Positions 24,898-36,707 are shown, counted from the stretch's first letter. The stretch: DNA of 64,000 bases from Polytrichum commune (GCA_950295325.1 OX485809.1:186001-250000); one strand, 5' to 3'. Translations and numbers: made by a program. Notes: generated by a model not told the origin, from the sequence alone.

Positions 24898-25284
24898 TTA
24901 GCCATTTGTAAATCACAATTTCAAATGCATGCTCAATGTTTATAAGCCATTTTAGGTTCAATGATCAATATAATTAGAAAGGGCGGGTTATATAGTCGTT
25001 TTCTATAGCTCTAACACTCTTAACTTTGAAAAATCACAATAACAACAACAACAACATGGAAAATCAGAAAAAATCCATAGATTCTCTTAATTAGCCATTT
25101 GTAAATCACAATTTCAAATGCATGCTCAATGTTTATAAGCCATTTTAGGTTCAATGATCAATATAATTAGAAGGGGCGGGCTATATAGTCGTTTTCTATA
25201 GCTCTAACACTCTTAACTTTGAAAAATCACAATAACAACAACAACAACATGGAAAATCAGAAAAAAAAATCCATAGATTCTCTT
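24898..25284. repeat. Recent 193-bp tandem duplication
   Basis: Unit 1 (24898-25090) and unit 2 (25091-25284) are nearly identical, differing by a base or two (AAAGGGCGGGTT versus AAGGGGCGGGCT) and the length of an A run. An older, diverged copy of the first 42 bases (GTTAGCTATTTGTTAACCAC) lies at 24852. Non-coding, with (CAA)n. Confidence 0.85.
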
Positions 25285-25326
25285 AGAATCTTATTGATAT
25301 CGCATTCGTGAAGTGAAGGAAAATCC

Positions 25327-25455
25327 AAACTATGCATAACATTGTGTTGTGGGACTGACAATATTCTCGGATATTCCCCACATTCAGACTGAATGTGGGG
25401 AATATCCTGGAATACTATGTGGAATATTGTCAATCCCACAAAACATTGTTGTGGA
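25327..25455. repeat. Near-perfect palindrome/hairpin
   Basis: The centre GGATATTCCCCACATTCAG, one base, CTGAATGTGGGGAATATCC is a perfect 19-bp inverted repeat with a one-base spacer (25369-25407). After a 12-base bulge on the right arm, the pairing resumes with TGTGGGACTGACAATATTC against its reverse complement. Total arm about 60 nt. It could be a foldback element or a small-RNA hairpin precursor. Confidence 0.7.
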
Positions 25456-25559
25456 TCTGAATAATGTTATGTGGGTTCCAAGTCAAGAGTTAGGGGAAAA
25501 AAACACAAAAAACTAACCGTTTAAGACACCTTAATCCGTAGAGTAAAGCGGCCCTAAGA

Positions 25560-25921
25560 TAAGTAACCGAATTAGGCCCGTTACCTTAGAGCGAAGACAT
25601 GATCCGAGGCTGTTCTTCCAAGTCTATCTTCGCCAGCTCAGCATAATTGCGCTTGAGCTTCGTCGACACGCCGGCCCTGCGTCGCCGCACGAAGAAACTA
25701 CGAGTGGCCGATTCAAACCCCTTCGAATTGGCGGGAAAGCTTGTGAGGAAGCGGCCGAAGTACCAGACCTAGATCCTTCTCTTCTCTGGAGAGGAGACCA
25801 GGCGGTGATTCCTCATTCCATTTCCATTCCCCCCCCATTCTCTTCGTTGCGCACACCTCCAGGTCGCTCTTCCATCGCATAACTTTGCAACGAGTTGTGC
25901 AGCTCGTTTGTTCAGTAGAAG
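25560..25921 (+). promoter_or_regulatory. RAD51 promoter and first non-coding exon (predicted)
   Basis: GC content rises relative to the AT-rich spacer on the left. There is a strong splice donor AAG/GTGAGT with the exon ending at 25921. No TATA box was identified, so the transcription start is not fixed. Confidence 0.4.
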
Positions 25922-27802
25922 GTGAGTATCTGTTTTCGCCATTAAGGAGAATCTTCGTAGCGCTTGTTCTTCAGCTTAAGTTAGCGTTCAAAATGGATGT
26001 GATGTATATTACAGACCTCTGAGTCATCATTGCTGCATTTGGATCCTTACTGCTCCGACCGTGAAGAGTTGATGATGGAGTGCTTTAGAGGTTCGTGCAA
26101 TTGAATGGATGGTGGATTCGCTGCGGTGTTCGGGCAAAGGGTCTGCTTAAGGTAGCAGTAGATGTGTTATCCTTGGAGCGCAAGATTTAGATGGTGTGTG
26201 AATAGGATGTTCTGAGTACTGCTGAAATCACCAGCGCGGCTACTGTGCGGTGTCGTTTGCTTCGTCTGCCGCGAATTGAAGCCTATTTGAGTATTGTAAT
26301 TTGCGGTGCGCTTCTCGCCGAGCAGAGTTAATTTATCTTCCAGAATATCCCAGACTACTCAATGTGGAATGTCTGGTAGATTAGAGGCTTTAATTTCCTC
26401 TCAGGACAGTGTTCTCTCTTGAAATTCGACACGAGTCGGTGTTCTACTGACAAGAGGTTAAAGATGTTTGCAACATTTTAGTTCTGTAGCCTCTATGGAT
26501 AAATTTGGTATACGAATTTGGAAGAAAACGTGTATGGAATCACCGGCATGTCCTTAGTTGTTCTTTTAAAGTATGGGACGCAATTGAAGGTTACAGAGGT
26601 TTCTAATTGTCAAGATCTTCTCCTATGTATTTCAAAGAAAGACGGTAGGAATGCAACCCTTGCGGAAATGAAATACAGTGTTTAGGGTTTTGGTCTTCCA
26701 CCGTCAAGACTCTATGGTATTTTGTTGTTCGTCTGTTGTAGTACAGTAGGAGAAACAGAATGACAATAGAGATTCTGATTGTTCACATTTTGTGAGACAT
26801 ATGGGGCTTATCTGAGATTATAGAGTGTTGAATCATCAAAAACTAATTGGAGATCTTAAAAATGAGATGGGAGTCAGTTCGTGCAGGAGCTTAGGGTTTG
26901 TCCCGTCTTCTTATGGTTTCCAGGACGGAGTGTAGGAATTTCTGAGGTTGATACTGGAGTTGCATCTAAGATGCTTCAGAGGGCGGTGAATGGTCACCCG
27001 CATACCTTAATGGAGTCCTGAACAGCATGTCCTCTTCGCAACAGTTGCAGTCCATTGTGATATCACTCTTATGAATAGTTTCAGTGAGGACGACTTAAAT
27101 AATGTCTCTGCTGCAGTACTGGGGTTGCTATTGGTGTGTCTGCTTAAGCCATGGAACTATTGCGATTCTCATTTGTGAAGAATGTGGGTGGACAATTAAT
27201 ACAATTCTTAGCTGATTTGACAATGCTGGTGAAATGTGATGTGGGCTTGGGAATCATATGTGTACCACTGTACCGACAAGCTTGTTTATGATACATAGAG
27301 ACTAAGAGAGGGTGAATATTAGCTCCTGGGGTTCTCATTTTCTCGATTCCGCTCTCTAGAATAGGTGCGGTGAGAAATATGGGCTTCACTGGATTACAAA
27401 CTGTCGAATTGTCAAAATCTGCTTGGGCATCTCAAAAATGAGATGGGAGATGGTTCTTGCAGGAGCTTATGGTCGTTCTCGTCTTCTTGGAGTTTCCAGG
27501 ACACGAGTATAGGAATTTCTGACATTCGTACTAGAGCTGCACTAAGATGCTCGAGATCTACTGTTGTTGAATGGTCATCCGTATACCTTAAGTTCAGAGA
27601 TGTAATCACTCACCAGCATCTCCTCTTCGCAATAGTTGCAGTGCATTGTGATTTCACTCTTATGAATTGGCTCAGTGAGAGAGACTTGAATGATGTCATT
27701 GCTGCAGTGGTGGGGTTGCCATAGGTACGCTCACCCAAGCCATAGTAAGAGAGGGTGAACATAAGCTCTTGGAATTCACATTCTCTCGATTCTGCTCTCC
27801 AG
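25922..27802 (+). other. Predicted 5' leader intron of RAD51
   Basis: The donor GTGAGTATC at 25922 and acceptor TTCTGCTCTCCAG ending at 27802 would leave 27 bases of leader before the ATG at 27830. A second usable acceptor, CGCTCTCTAG, ends at 27359 in the upstream duplicate. The intron would contain the ATG at 27755, which argues against that start. Inferred from splice signals only. Confidence 0.5.
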
Positions 27803-27835
27803 AGTAGGCGTGGTGAAGTGAGCTTCACAATGGAG
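26826..27835 (+). repeat. Tandem duplication in the RAD51 leader
   Basis: Copy 1 (about 26826-27395) and copy 2 (about 27397-27835) share AATGAGATGGGAG, TGCAGGAGCTTA, CGTCTTCTT, TAGGAATTTCTGA, CCTCTTCGCAA.AGTTGCAGT, CACTCTTATGAAT, AAGAGAGGGTGAA and the acceptor-like CTCGATTC.GCTCTC.AG. Copy 1 has about 145 extra bases before its last part. The duplication ends at the RAD51 start codon. Confidence 0.8.
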
Positions 27836-28882
27836 GCAGGGAATGCGAGTGTAGCAGCGGCACCAGCGTCAACTTCGGCTGGGGCCTCGGCTTCTGCCCC
27901 ACAAGAGGAGGAAGTGCATCACGGCCCATACCTTGCCGACCAGCTCCTAACAGTTGGAATTGCAGCATTAGACGTGAAGAAGCTCAAAGATGCGGGCTAC
28001 TGCACTGTGGAGGCAGTTGCGTACACCGCAAAAAAGGACCTCGTGAACATCAAGGGACTTAGTGACGCCAAGGTTGACAAAATCCTTGAAGCTGCCTCGA
28101 AGCTTGTGCCCATGGGGTTCACTAGTGCTAAACAGATGCATGAGCAGCGTGCAGAGCTCATCTCAATCACCACAGGTTCCAAGGAGCTCGACGCCGTTCT
28201 CGAAGGTGGCATTGAGACTGGGTCTATCACCGAGGTGTATGGAGAGTTTCGGTCAGGCAAGAGTCAGCTGTGTCACACTCTTTGTGTGACATGTCAACTG
28301 CCATTGGAGCAAGGAGGGGGGGAAGGCAAAGCTCTCTACATCGATGCTGAAGGCACATTTAGACCACAAAGATTACTCCAGATTGCTGAGAAGTATGGGT
28401 TGAATGGACAGGATGTTCTTGACAACGTCGCGTATGCTCGGGCCTACAACACGGACCACCAAACGAAGCTGCTCATTGAAGCTGCATCCATGATGGCTGA
28501 CTGCAGGTTTGCTATTATGGTCATTGATAGTGCAACGGCTTTGTACAGGACTGATTACACTGGCCGCGGGGAGCTTGCAGCTAGGCAAGTTCATCTCGCT
28601 AAGTTCCTGAGACAATTGCAGAAGATGGCGGATGAATTTGGCATCGCGGTTGTGGTAACAAACCAGGTGGTTGCGCAGGTGGATGGTTCTGCAGTGTTTG
28701 CGGGTCCCCAGCACAAGCCAATAGGTGGCAATATCATGGCACATTCATCTACCACCAGGTTGGCACTTCGGAAGGGCCGCGGTGAGGAACGTGTCTGCAA
28801 GGTGGTATCGTCTCCTTGTCTGGCTGAGGCGGAAGCTCGGTTCCTAATTACTACTGAAGGCGTGGTGGATGTCAAAGAATAA
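27830..28882 (+). CDS. RAD51: RAD51 recombinase (350 aa, single coding exon)
   Basis: RAD51 forms the filament on single-stranded DNA that searches for homology in nuclear recombination repair and meiosis. The protein has an N-terminal helix-hairpin-helix region ([10 protein letters not shown], 56-65), the FxxA polymerisation motif (F97-A100 in GFTSA), Walker A GEFRSGKS (138-145), Walker B AIMVIDS (228-234), the RGELAARQ region and the conserved [20 protein letters not shown] block. Length matches plant RAD51 (about 340 aa). The start at 27830 is preferred to the in-frame ATG at 27755, which lies in a predicted leader intron and encodes no conserved residues. Walker A ends GKS where most plant RAD51 proteins, as I recall them, have GKT; both fit the P-loop rule. 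A coding region without introns is known for moss RAD51 genes; flowering-plant RAD51 genes have several introns. Confidence 0.96.
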   Translation: MEAGNASVAAAPASTSAGASASAPQEEEVHHGPYLADQLLTVGIAALDVKKLKDAGYCTVEAVAYTAKKDLVNIKGLSDAKVDKILEAASKLVPMGFTSAKQMHEQRAELISITTGSKELDAVLEGGIETGSITEVYGEFRSGKSQLCHTLCVTCQLPLEQGGGEGKALYIDAEGTFRPQRLLQIAEKYGLNGQDVLDNVAYARAYNTDHQTKLLIEAASMMADCRFAIMVIDSATALYRTDYTGRGELAARQVHLAKFLRQLQKMADEFGIAVVVTNQVVAQVDGSAVFAGPQHKPIGGNIMAHSSTTRLALRKGRGEERVCKVVSSPCLAEAEARFLITTEGVVDVKE

Positions 28883-29900
28883 GGAGTCTTCAATTACCAC
28901 AAAAGCCCATCATACCCAGTTTGTCAGTGAACTATCAACGTATACGCAATTCCTGGGTTCCATGAATGCGCCAGTATTAGAGGAACGAATTTCTAATAGA
29001 TTCAATCCTTGGCATCCTTGCCACAGGCCAGATGGAATGAGGCATTATAACCCACGTCTCCATATACTACACTCCTGCAATTGAGTGGCTGATCTACTTC
29101 AGAAGGTGCTATCAGCAATGTAAACATGAGCTGCCAATTGCATGCCACTCTGTTGGACTGTACCAATCTGGAGTCTAGGACACAGGCAGCATGAATACTG
29201 CCTCGCCCAGCAGCATAAACGCTGCCGTTCACAATTTTATTGTGCATAGTCCATCTGTAAGCATTGTCCTGTGTACTTCTCCCGAGTCAAGGTTTCGAAT
29301 ATTCTCCCTGTTTGTTAGGATTTCATTGTGTTTTAGCAGTTGGGAGTTATTTTTCTCTTTTCCAGAATTTGACATAGAACTGGCGTGTGTACATGCATAT
29401 TGATGGCCAGAAGTCAATTGCAGAGGGCCCCCTTTCTATTTCACCAGTCTTGGTACTTCCGAACTTCTGCTCAGCGAAGCAGTGTTGCTTGGAGTCTAGG
29501 CCACTTGAGTAGAAACTACTTCGATGCGCTGAGAATAACAATTGCAAATTATTTATGGTCAACCCTCGACGTAGTGCTACTGTACAGTTACCCTAATATT
29601 GTAGTTCGCTCATCTTGGCAAGGTTTTTCCCACTAACTCTGGCCTTTGTGCAAAGTAAATTGAAGTGGGTCCCAAGTTCAGATTGGCTGTGCTGTAATGA
29701 TTGTTGTACTTGGAGGTCATGATATTTTGCTGTACTCCTGAGTCCCAATGGCCTGAGAGTTTTGTCACCATCATTTTTGTCTCGAACTGTGTCATTAAGG
29801 GGCATGGAAGGTCATTGGTCCAAGAGGAGTGGAGCCAGCAATTATTTCTTAAAACACCTACCTAGGGTTCAATAAATGTGAAGACCCTGACAAGTTAATA
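28883..29900 (+). other. RAD51 3' UTR and downstream
   Basis: No ORF with homology. An AATAAA at 29871 could be the poly(A) signal, giving a 3' UTR of about 1 kb. From about 29900 the sequence becomes spacer. Confidence 0.35.
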
Positions 29901-30137
29901 CATATCTTGCCATGCCTTGTGCTTTTGTGGAAGGTTTCATTTTTCCCTCTTGTGATTCACCCTGACATATTCCTCAATATTCTCCATTTTCCTCTTCCAA
30001 TAAGCTTTGATAGTGCTCTTTTAGGGTGCATGTTCACAACACCTACCCAGGGGGAAGGTGAATTGGGTGAGGGTGAAAATGCTATTGGAGAGTCTGGGGA
30101 TTACTATTTAATCTAAAGCAATCCCTAAACTAATGGT

Positions 30138-30290
30138 TAATCTTTAATCTATTGGTTAAAGTTCACTGCACTAATTCAGGTGTTTAGAAATCCAAACTGT
30201 CTCACTTTAATCTTTAATCTATTGGTTTACGTTTCATCCCAATTCAAGTTCACTGCACTAATTCAGGTGTTTAGAAATCCAAACTGTCTC
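30138..30290. repeat. Short tandem duplication (70-87 bp unit x 2)
   Basis: TAATCTTTAATCTATTGGTT and GTTCACTGCACTAATTCAGG..TTTAGAAATCCAAACTGTCTC each occur twice; copy 2 has about 18 inserted bases between the two blocks. Confidence 0.8.
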
Positions 30291-31062
30291 TCCTAATGTG
30301 AAATTCACTGATGCACCTCATTCTCATCCAACAGCTAAACAACTCATCCATAAATTTCTGTTTACTAAGTATGAGAATGCGAAAGAGCCACTTATGCATG
30401 TACACTGATTGCATTCAGAAAATATATGGCATGTCCTAGATTCTCTTACAAATCCTCCCTGTAAAGTGTGTGCTTAGTCCTACTGGTCCACTTCTGTTGA
30501 TCTCTCAGATCGTTGTGATAGTATGTGCCAAAATAACAACCTAATCTCTTTTCAAAAGTTCACAGAACATCCACATAGTTGACTGTAGAAATTACTTCTT
30601 CACCATAGGTGCAATATCTAATTGATCTATTCTCAATAAATTATTGACGCACAACTTTCCAAAACCTGTTGGCCTTGTAAAATACCAAGTCAAACTGTTG
30701 CAACGTTACCAACTTACCACTAATATCAAAACCACGAATAGAGTTAAGGGTAACTACTTCAGAGTCCTGGTCCCCGGGCTTTTATCGAGGAAGGAATAGT
30801 AGATGCTGTTGGGTGCATGGTCAAATGTAGTCAAACTAAGTTATTGATACTACAGTTTTAATATTTGTTTATAAGCAGGATGGAATCATGGAACCGGTCC
30901 CAGTAACCTCACAGTTAGTATTGGTGTGTTCTAGGCTCACTTACAAATGGGGATCTCACCTACTACAAATATCAACTGTAGCAATAAACAAGCATCGTAG
31001 TGGGAAGTTGCGAGGAAGTCCAATGTGTTATATAGACAGGAACTGTTAGATTTGTAGCCCTT

Positions 31063-31566
31063 TAGGGCCGCTTCACACACAAGCCAAGAGCCGTGACCAT
31101 GAGATTCCGAGAGTCCACATGAAGTGTCCAAACCCCGTACCAAGACACTTTTAAAATCATGTAGCGTGATCATGGGCCCTCAAGTGTAGTGGGCCCTCGT
31201 ATGTGACCGGGGCCTTCATTAAATGCTATTGCAATGAATTCATGTTCATGCAAGGTCCTCATACGTGATAAAATTTAATAAATCAACGGTTGTGAGATTT
31301 TGGAATGCCATGGTTTTCCAATTTTGTGTCAGGCCTACCTCCAAGCGGCGGTTTTTGACAATAGTCCAAGTGACCATGAAACATGATCCATTTGATGCCA
31401 TTTAGGAATTCGTGTATACCTTACATCCATCTTGCATTCACCTACTCTGTTGGTCCCTTGAACGTAGTGTGAAGCAAACTTGGACCGGCTCTGCCTCTTC
31501 TGCCAATGAGAGTGCTTGAAGTGCAATGGTCATGGGCCCCCAATCTCGTGTGTGAAGTGACCTTTA
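31063..31566. mobile_element. TIR element family A, copy 3 (about 504 bp)
   Basis: The left end TTAGGGCCGCTTCACACAC pairs with the reverse complement of GTGTGTGAAGTGACC on the right. The interior is colinear with the copy at 15931-16828 without the nested insertion, and shares AAGCCAAGAGCCGTGACC with the copy at 5363. TTTA flanks both ends as a possible target duplication. Confidence 0.7.
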
Positions 31567-31613
31567 CTATGTGTTCACTCCTCTAAATTGGACACCTTTG
31601 TTTTGGGTGCACC

Positions 31614-32176
31614 GATTATCCCAATTAGTTCATGTTACTATTCGGAATTATGTAGTGCAATAATATCTTACTCACGAGTTTGATATTTACTAACAACAAT
31701 GCAATAAGTTGTTTGGACATTATAGAACATAAATGACTTTGCTTGGTAAAATACTACATTCTCGTTTAATAGTTATACACCCTAACCTCTATATTGTCAC
31801 TCCCCCCCCCTCTTCTTATATCCCCAAACCCTAGGGAACGTATGTGCTAAGTTCAAATCCCCCCTCCCTTGTTGTCACATTTCCCTCCCATACATATTGG
31901 GGCTTGGCATTAAAATAATCCACCAAAGATTTCAAACCCCACACTTGCATGCATCTTATTTTCATTGTTGTCGTTATTGTCATTATTGCAATGTCAACTT
32001 TGTGTTATTCCATAATATCACACACTACACTATTCCTCTATTATCATGCATCCATGTTACACATGCATACCTCCTTAATATTACATGCACTTTGGTTGCC
32101 ACGTGCATGATATTAGGGAGGTTAGAGTGTTGCACTGCATAACTCCGAATAGTAACACACACTAATTGGGATAATC
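31614..32176. mobile_element. TIR element with about 50-bp inverted ends (563 bp)
   Basis: The left end GATTATCCCAATTAGT..TGTTACTATTCGGA.TTATG.AGTGCAA pairs almost base for base with the reverse complement of the right end. The interior is non-coding, so it is non-autonomous. Target duplication not visible. It lies directly beside the family A copy. Confidence 0.75.
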
Positions 32177-32645
32177 AATGTAGTATTGGCAAGGGTTTTA
32201 CTCGAGAACGGACCAATGCCACAAGGGGATTGGACCGTTGTTGGCTTTTGCCTCGTGTCTCCAAATAATAAACAATAAATAAAACTACATACTCATAATA
32301 TGGATGTTATTCTATGGTTGACAACTAACAGAGCTTGGAAAGCCTATGTTCATCACTTGATTTTGTGCATGTATGCGTGTGGTGGGAGAGAGAAGGTAAT
32401 TGATGAGAGGAGAGTGGATGATGAGTTGTGATAGTAGAGTGGCATGTTATGGGATATCACGCATATGCTCATGGATGAAATACTCTTTGCACGGGTAGAA
32501 AACACATTAAAAGTCGGTGGAACTCTTGGACTTGGATGGGCTGACAAATTACGCTCAAGTCCTAATACTAAGGCATAGGAAAGAAAAGAAAAATGTATGA
32601 AACTCTCGTGAGTTATGGGAGGGAGGGGGGGGGGGACATCATAGT
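32177..32645. other. Intergenic spacer, nothing recognised
   Basis: Mixed AT-rich sequence passing into purine-rich DNA toward the translocator gene. No gene is supported. Confidence 0.4.
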
Positions 32646-33941
32646 GCAGTTAGTGAAAGCATGTGTGTATGAAGAAGCTTAGGACAAGGAGGTTATTGCA
32701 AGGCTAACCCAAGTGAGAGTTTGAGAGAGGAAGAGAGGATGGATGAAACGCTCCATGCATGGACAGAAAAAAACACATGGGAAGGGAGCAATGAGAAGGG
32801 TTTCTATCCACTTGAACGAGCACCCCACTATGTGTAATAAGTAATAATGGTAACAAGGCAGAGGGGGATGAGAGAGAGAGAGAGACGTGAAAGACTCTAG
32901 GATTGTGGGCGTTTGAAGGTTTGAGAAGACACGTCATGGCGCAATTAGTGAAAGTTGGTGCGAATGAATGAAGAAGCCTGGGACACAAAGGCCATGGCAA
33001 AGCAAGCTCACAGGGGAGAGAGGGAGAGAGAGTGGATGAAATTCTCTAGAGTATGCATGGATAGAAAAGCAGACGGTAGAAGGGTTCAGTCTTCTCCACT
33101 TGCGCCGCACCAGTTGTTCTGTGTACGCAGCAGTAAGAAGGATAGTTAATAATAAGTGACGGGAAGGGCCGGAGGGTGAGAGAGGGAGAGAGAAGGAGAG
33201 AGAGAGAGGCCGTGGATGTGAAAAGTCTCGTGAGTCGTGGGAGTTGGAAGGGGGGTGGCTGTCAGGGGGCACGTCAGAGCGCAATTAGTGAAAGCAAGCA
33301 AGTGTAAGTGTAGATTGAACAAGCCTAGGGCACAGTCGAGGGGGGTCATGGCAGGGCTAAGCTGAGAGACACAGAGGACGCAGACAGAGGGACAGCGAGC
33401 GATTGCAGAGAGAGAGAGAGAGAAGAAGGGGAGAGGAAGGAGGGAGAGAAGCTGTTATCTAAGCAAGCGAGCGAGCGAGCAGGGGTGTGGGGGTTTTTGC
33501 GACTGTGCCTGCTCCTCCTGCGTTGCGGGGCCGGTGCTTTCGTGCCTGCGAGCGTGGTGTGCGGGGGGGTTACATGCGAGCAGATGGTTGGTGGGGACTC
33601 GAGAGGAGCAGTAGTAGGAGTCTGAAAACAGAGCTACTTAGGGTTCACCAACCACAGGCTAGCGTCTATTACAGGGAGTGGGGACAGACAAGGGGATTTC
33701 GGGCGCACTGGCCGCGGGGGCTTCTTGGCCTGCCAGCGAGCGAGGGCGCCAACGCGGACGCAACATTCGCATCGCGATGGTGATGATGGTGGTGCGGGGG
33801 ATGAGCATCTAGGTGGGGAGAGATCTGTATGTGCAAGGAGGTTTGGGTTTGGGTTTGGGTTTGGGGTGGGAAGGGGAAGGGTTTGGAGTTGAGGGGAGAT
33901 TGAGGAGGGAGTGAGGGATTGAGGATTGAAGGACGGCAGCC
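32646..33941 (+). promoter_or_regulatory. Translocator promoter/leader with three tandem units
   Basis: GCAATTAGTGAAAG (first copy GCAGTTAGTGAAAG) recurs at 32646, 32941 and 33281, and is preceded in the last two units by CACGTCA. Each unit then has AAGAAGC or AACAAGCCTAGGGCACA-like sequence, a purine (GA)n block and, in the first two, GCATGGA.AGAAAA. Spacings are 295 and 340 bases. (GA)n runs lie at 32871-32884, 33178-33208 and 33406-33421. A (GGGTTT)n run lies at about 33841-33864, close to the start codon. Confidence 0.6.
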
Positions 33942-34874
33942 ATGGGGGGAGCAGCCAAAGTTTCCAGCAGTGTGTCCACACTGGGACTCATTGGGGCATG
34001 GTATTTCTCCAACATTGGCGTGTTGCTATTGAATAAGTACTTGCTAAGCAATTATGGATTCAAATTCCCCATCTTCTTGACCATGTGTCACATGACAGCG
34101 TGCGCGCTGTTTAGTTATGTAGCAATTGCGTGGATGAAGGTGGTGCCGATGCAGACGATCAGATCACGCACGCAGTTCCTCAAAATTTTGGCACTTAGTA
34201 TAATCTTCTGCACGTCTGTTGTGAGTGGCAACATCTCCCTCCGCTTCCTGCCCGTCTCCTTCAACCAGGCCATCGGTGCCACCACGCCCTTCTTCACAGC
34301 CGTGTTTGCGTACTTGATGACGTTCCGAAGGGAAGCCTGGCTGGTGTACGCCACTCTGATCCCTGTTGTCACGGGTGTGGTAATCGCCAGCGGGGGCGAG
34401 CCGAGCTTCGATTTGTATGGCTTCATCATGTGCATCGTGGCTACGGCCGCACGAGCTCTGAAATCTGTCTTGCAAGGGATACTGCTCTCCTCGGAAGGGG
34501 AAAAACTCAACTCCATGAACCTCCTATTATACATGGCCCCCATTGCTGTGGTTGTCCTCCTGCCAGCAACCCTGATGTTGGAACCTAATGTGCTGGGTAT
34601 CACAATTGCGTTGGCTCGCCAAGATGTGTACATTCTCTTCTTGCTGGTTGTGAACTCGGCCATGGCCTATTTCGTCAACTTGACCAACTTCCTCGTCACC
34701 AAACATACCAGCGCTCTCACCCTGCAAGTCCTGGGGAATGCCAAGGGAGCTGTGGCGGTGGTAGTGTCCATTCTTCTCTTCCGAAACCCTGTCTCCGTGA
34801 TGGGTATGGTGGGTTACAGCCTGACTGTCTTTGGCGTAGTGCTCTACAGTGAAGCAAAACGGCGGAGCAAGTGA
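33942..34874 (+). CDS. Nucleotide-sugar/triose-phosphate-type translocator (310 aa, single exon)
   Basis: A multi-pass (about ten helices) member of the TPT/NST family, closest to the Arabidopsis At3g11320/At5g05820 group. In that group related proteins (UUAT clade) carry UDP-uronic acids into the Golgi for cell-wall polysaccharide synthesis; substrate is not readable here. Family signatures are [20 protein letters not shown] near the start, [38 protein letters not shown], the loop [51 protein letters not shown] and a C-terminal YSEAKRR. Length equals the Arabidopsis relatives (about 308 aa), so the ORF looks complete without introns. There is no plastid transit peptide, which fits an endomembrane rather than plastid location. 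The exact paralogue is uncertain. Confidence 0.92.
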   Translation: MGGAAKVSSSVSTLGLIGAWYFSNIGVLLLNKYLLSNYGFKFPIFLTMCHMTACALFSYVAIAWMKVVPMQTIRSRTQFLKILALSIIFCTSVVSGNISLRFLPVSFNQAIGATTPFFTAVFAYLMTFRREAWLVYATLIPVVTGVVIASGGEPSFDLYGFIMCIVATAARALKSVLQGILLSSEGEKLNSMNLLLYMAPIAVVVLLPATLMLEPNVLGITIALARQDVYILFLLVVNSAMAYFVNLTNFLVTKHTSALTLQVLGNAKGAVAVVVSILLFRNPVSVMGMVGYSLTVFGVVLYSEAKRRSK

Positions 34875-36707
34875 TGAGGTGGCTACAGCTTTGATCCTTC
34901 GTTCGGGGAGTTCACAGGGAAAAAGGTCTGTGCCTAGTCTCCATCCACATTCACAGGAACTATCTTTTTCCATGGCAGGGAGGGGGAGGGTGGGAAGGAG
35001 ATGGTTAGATTTGTCATAGCTAGTGTACACATGGGCATGAACCTGTTCACAAGGATGTCTCCCACGCATTCTTGCAGATTCAAGGATTGAGAAGGTTGGG
35101 GGAATATCAAGATCCCCTGTTTCAACTGATATTTCGGCCTCAGCAGCAGCGGAAGAAGAGCTATGTTTCAACCTCCATTAGGGTTACTAGACATGAACGC
35201 TGAATAAGTCTATTCTAGTTACAGGCAACAGAGCCCACTTTTAGGCCTTAACCTAGATTCATCATCTCATTTGTGAAATATGCCAGTTGAGCTAGATGCA
35301 TTCAACTACTTGCCATGGTTCATTATTTCAACGCTCTCATTTTCCATTGCTACTTGCCACGAATTATTGTTGCGAGCATTCATTCCTTTTTATATGGCGA
35401 CAGATTCACCACAAGTATGTCAGTGGTGGTCTGCATAATATTTACGCTCATTGTATGGAGCTGATGATGAAGAAGTCGGGGAACACGGCTTCTCACTTGA
35501 GGTTATGTTGTCCTTGACGGTCTACCGATTGCTGAAAGAGCGACACCAAGTTCACAAGTTCCTCATGTATTATGAGGTTTCATCACGTGTAGTCACGATC
35601 TATGGCAGGGTGTTCCAATTCTTTCATGTATCTTTTGTATTATGCTTATTTTGCAGAATTCACTATTTTGATAGAATGCTCTCAGGTCTTATACTATGCC
35701 AATTGCCCCTCCTCCACACTGCCACAATTGTTGGCACATTTTTATACTATGTTACTGACGCCAGCTTACAAGATCTGAGAGGAAATGACTGGCTTGTTGT
35801 AGTCATCCATATATGCGAGGGTTCTGGATTGCTGAGGGCAATTGTTTGTCATAGCAGTGATGAGTTCATCAATTTTGAGTCTCTTTCTTTGGACTGGGTT
35901 ACTCTGCATTGGGTTGCTCTACCAATTTCTTTCTCGTCCCTCACGGGCAAGTACATCATCTGTGGCTCTCCAGTTGGATGTCGGAGACATCTAAATGTTG
36001 TACCATTCTGAGTTGATTGTAGTGTCTGGGTTGTGCTGGGCTATGTGATGCATCCTGGCATCCTGGCGGCCTGTGAATTGCCAAGATGTTCTCCTTCTCT
36101 TTTCTGTACAGAGATTGAGTATATGAAGGAATGGACGGGGTTTCATATTTGTGCGTCCTGGTTGTCCTCTTCTACATAAGGAGACTCTGGTCATATCTGA
36201 TTTGCCTGGAATACACAAATGGTTGGTGTATGGAACTGTGCGTACCAGTAGTAATTGGAAAGTATCAAGTGTAGGAAGAATGCCGATGTTGATGAGATCT
36301 GCATCTTTTAAGTTTGCATTGAATGAAGTCCATGAAATCTGCTGGTTCCAGAGTTCTAGTACAGAGTGTGTTATGATGTAAGTTACTTCTTGATGGGTAG
36401 ACTTCAAGAACTCAAGATTGGTACGATCGAGACACCCATGGAGGTGGACAGTGCAATATCGGCCCCACAATGACATGAATCTCCCAGTTAAATTACTAAC
36501 TTCTGTACCATGCAGCTTAGCCAGCTGCCTGTGTGGACCTTATGATTGAGAATATCCTTGTGAGAGTTCAAGAAGATCCCCCATAGAAGTGGTCTCAGTG
36601 CACATTGACCAATTTGTAACTCCTATGAGTTTCATAGCGAGAACAATGCAGATTCCTAACAAGTGGGTTACAACAGACAAGAATTGTGGTCCTCAAACAA
36701 CCAAGCA
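34875..36707 (+). other. Translocator 3' UTR and spacer
   Basis: The 186-codon ORF at 35451-36011 has Leu/Phe/Cys-rich composition but no recognisable domain and no homologue that I know; I read it as chance. No poly(A) signal could be chosen with confidence. Confidence 0.35.

Noticed and set aside
27755..27829. Upstream in-frame ATG for RAD51 (25 extra residues)
   Set aside because: Falls inside a predicted leader intron and within duplicated leader sequence; RAD51 proteins start near the second Met.
33838..33866. (GGGTTT)n as interstitial telomere
   Set aside because: Plant telomere units are TTTAGGG; this hexamer lacks the A and is a simple repeat in a leader.
34115..35171. Minus-strand ORFs of 182 and 214 codons
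   Set aside because: Antisense to the translocator; no family resemblance.
35451..36011. 186-codon plus-strand ORF
   Set aside because: No recognisable domain and located downstream of the translocator gene; hydrophobic composition can arise by chance.
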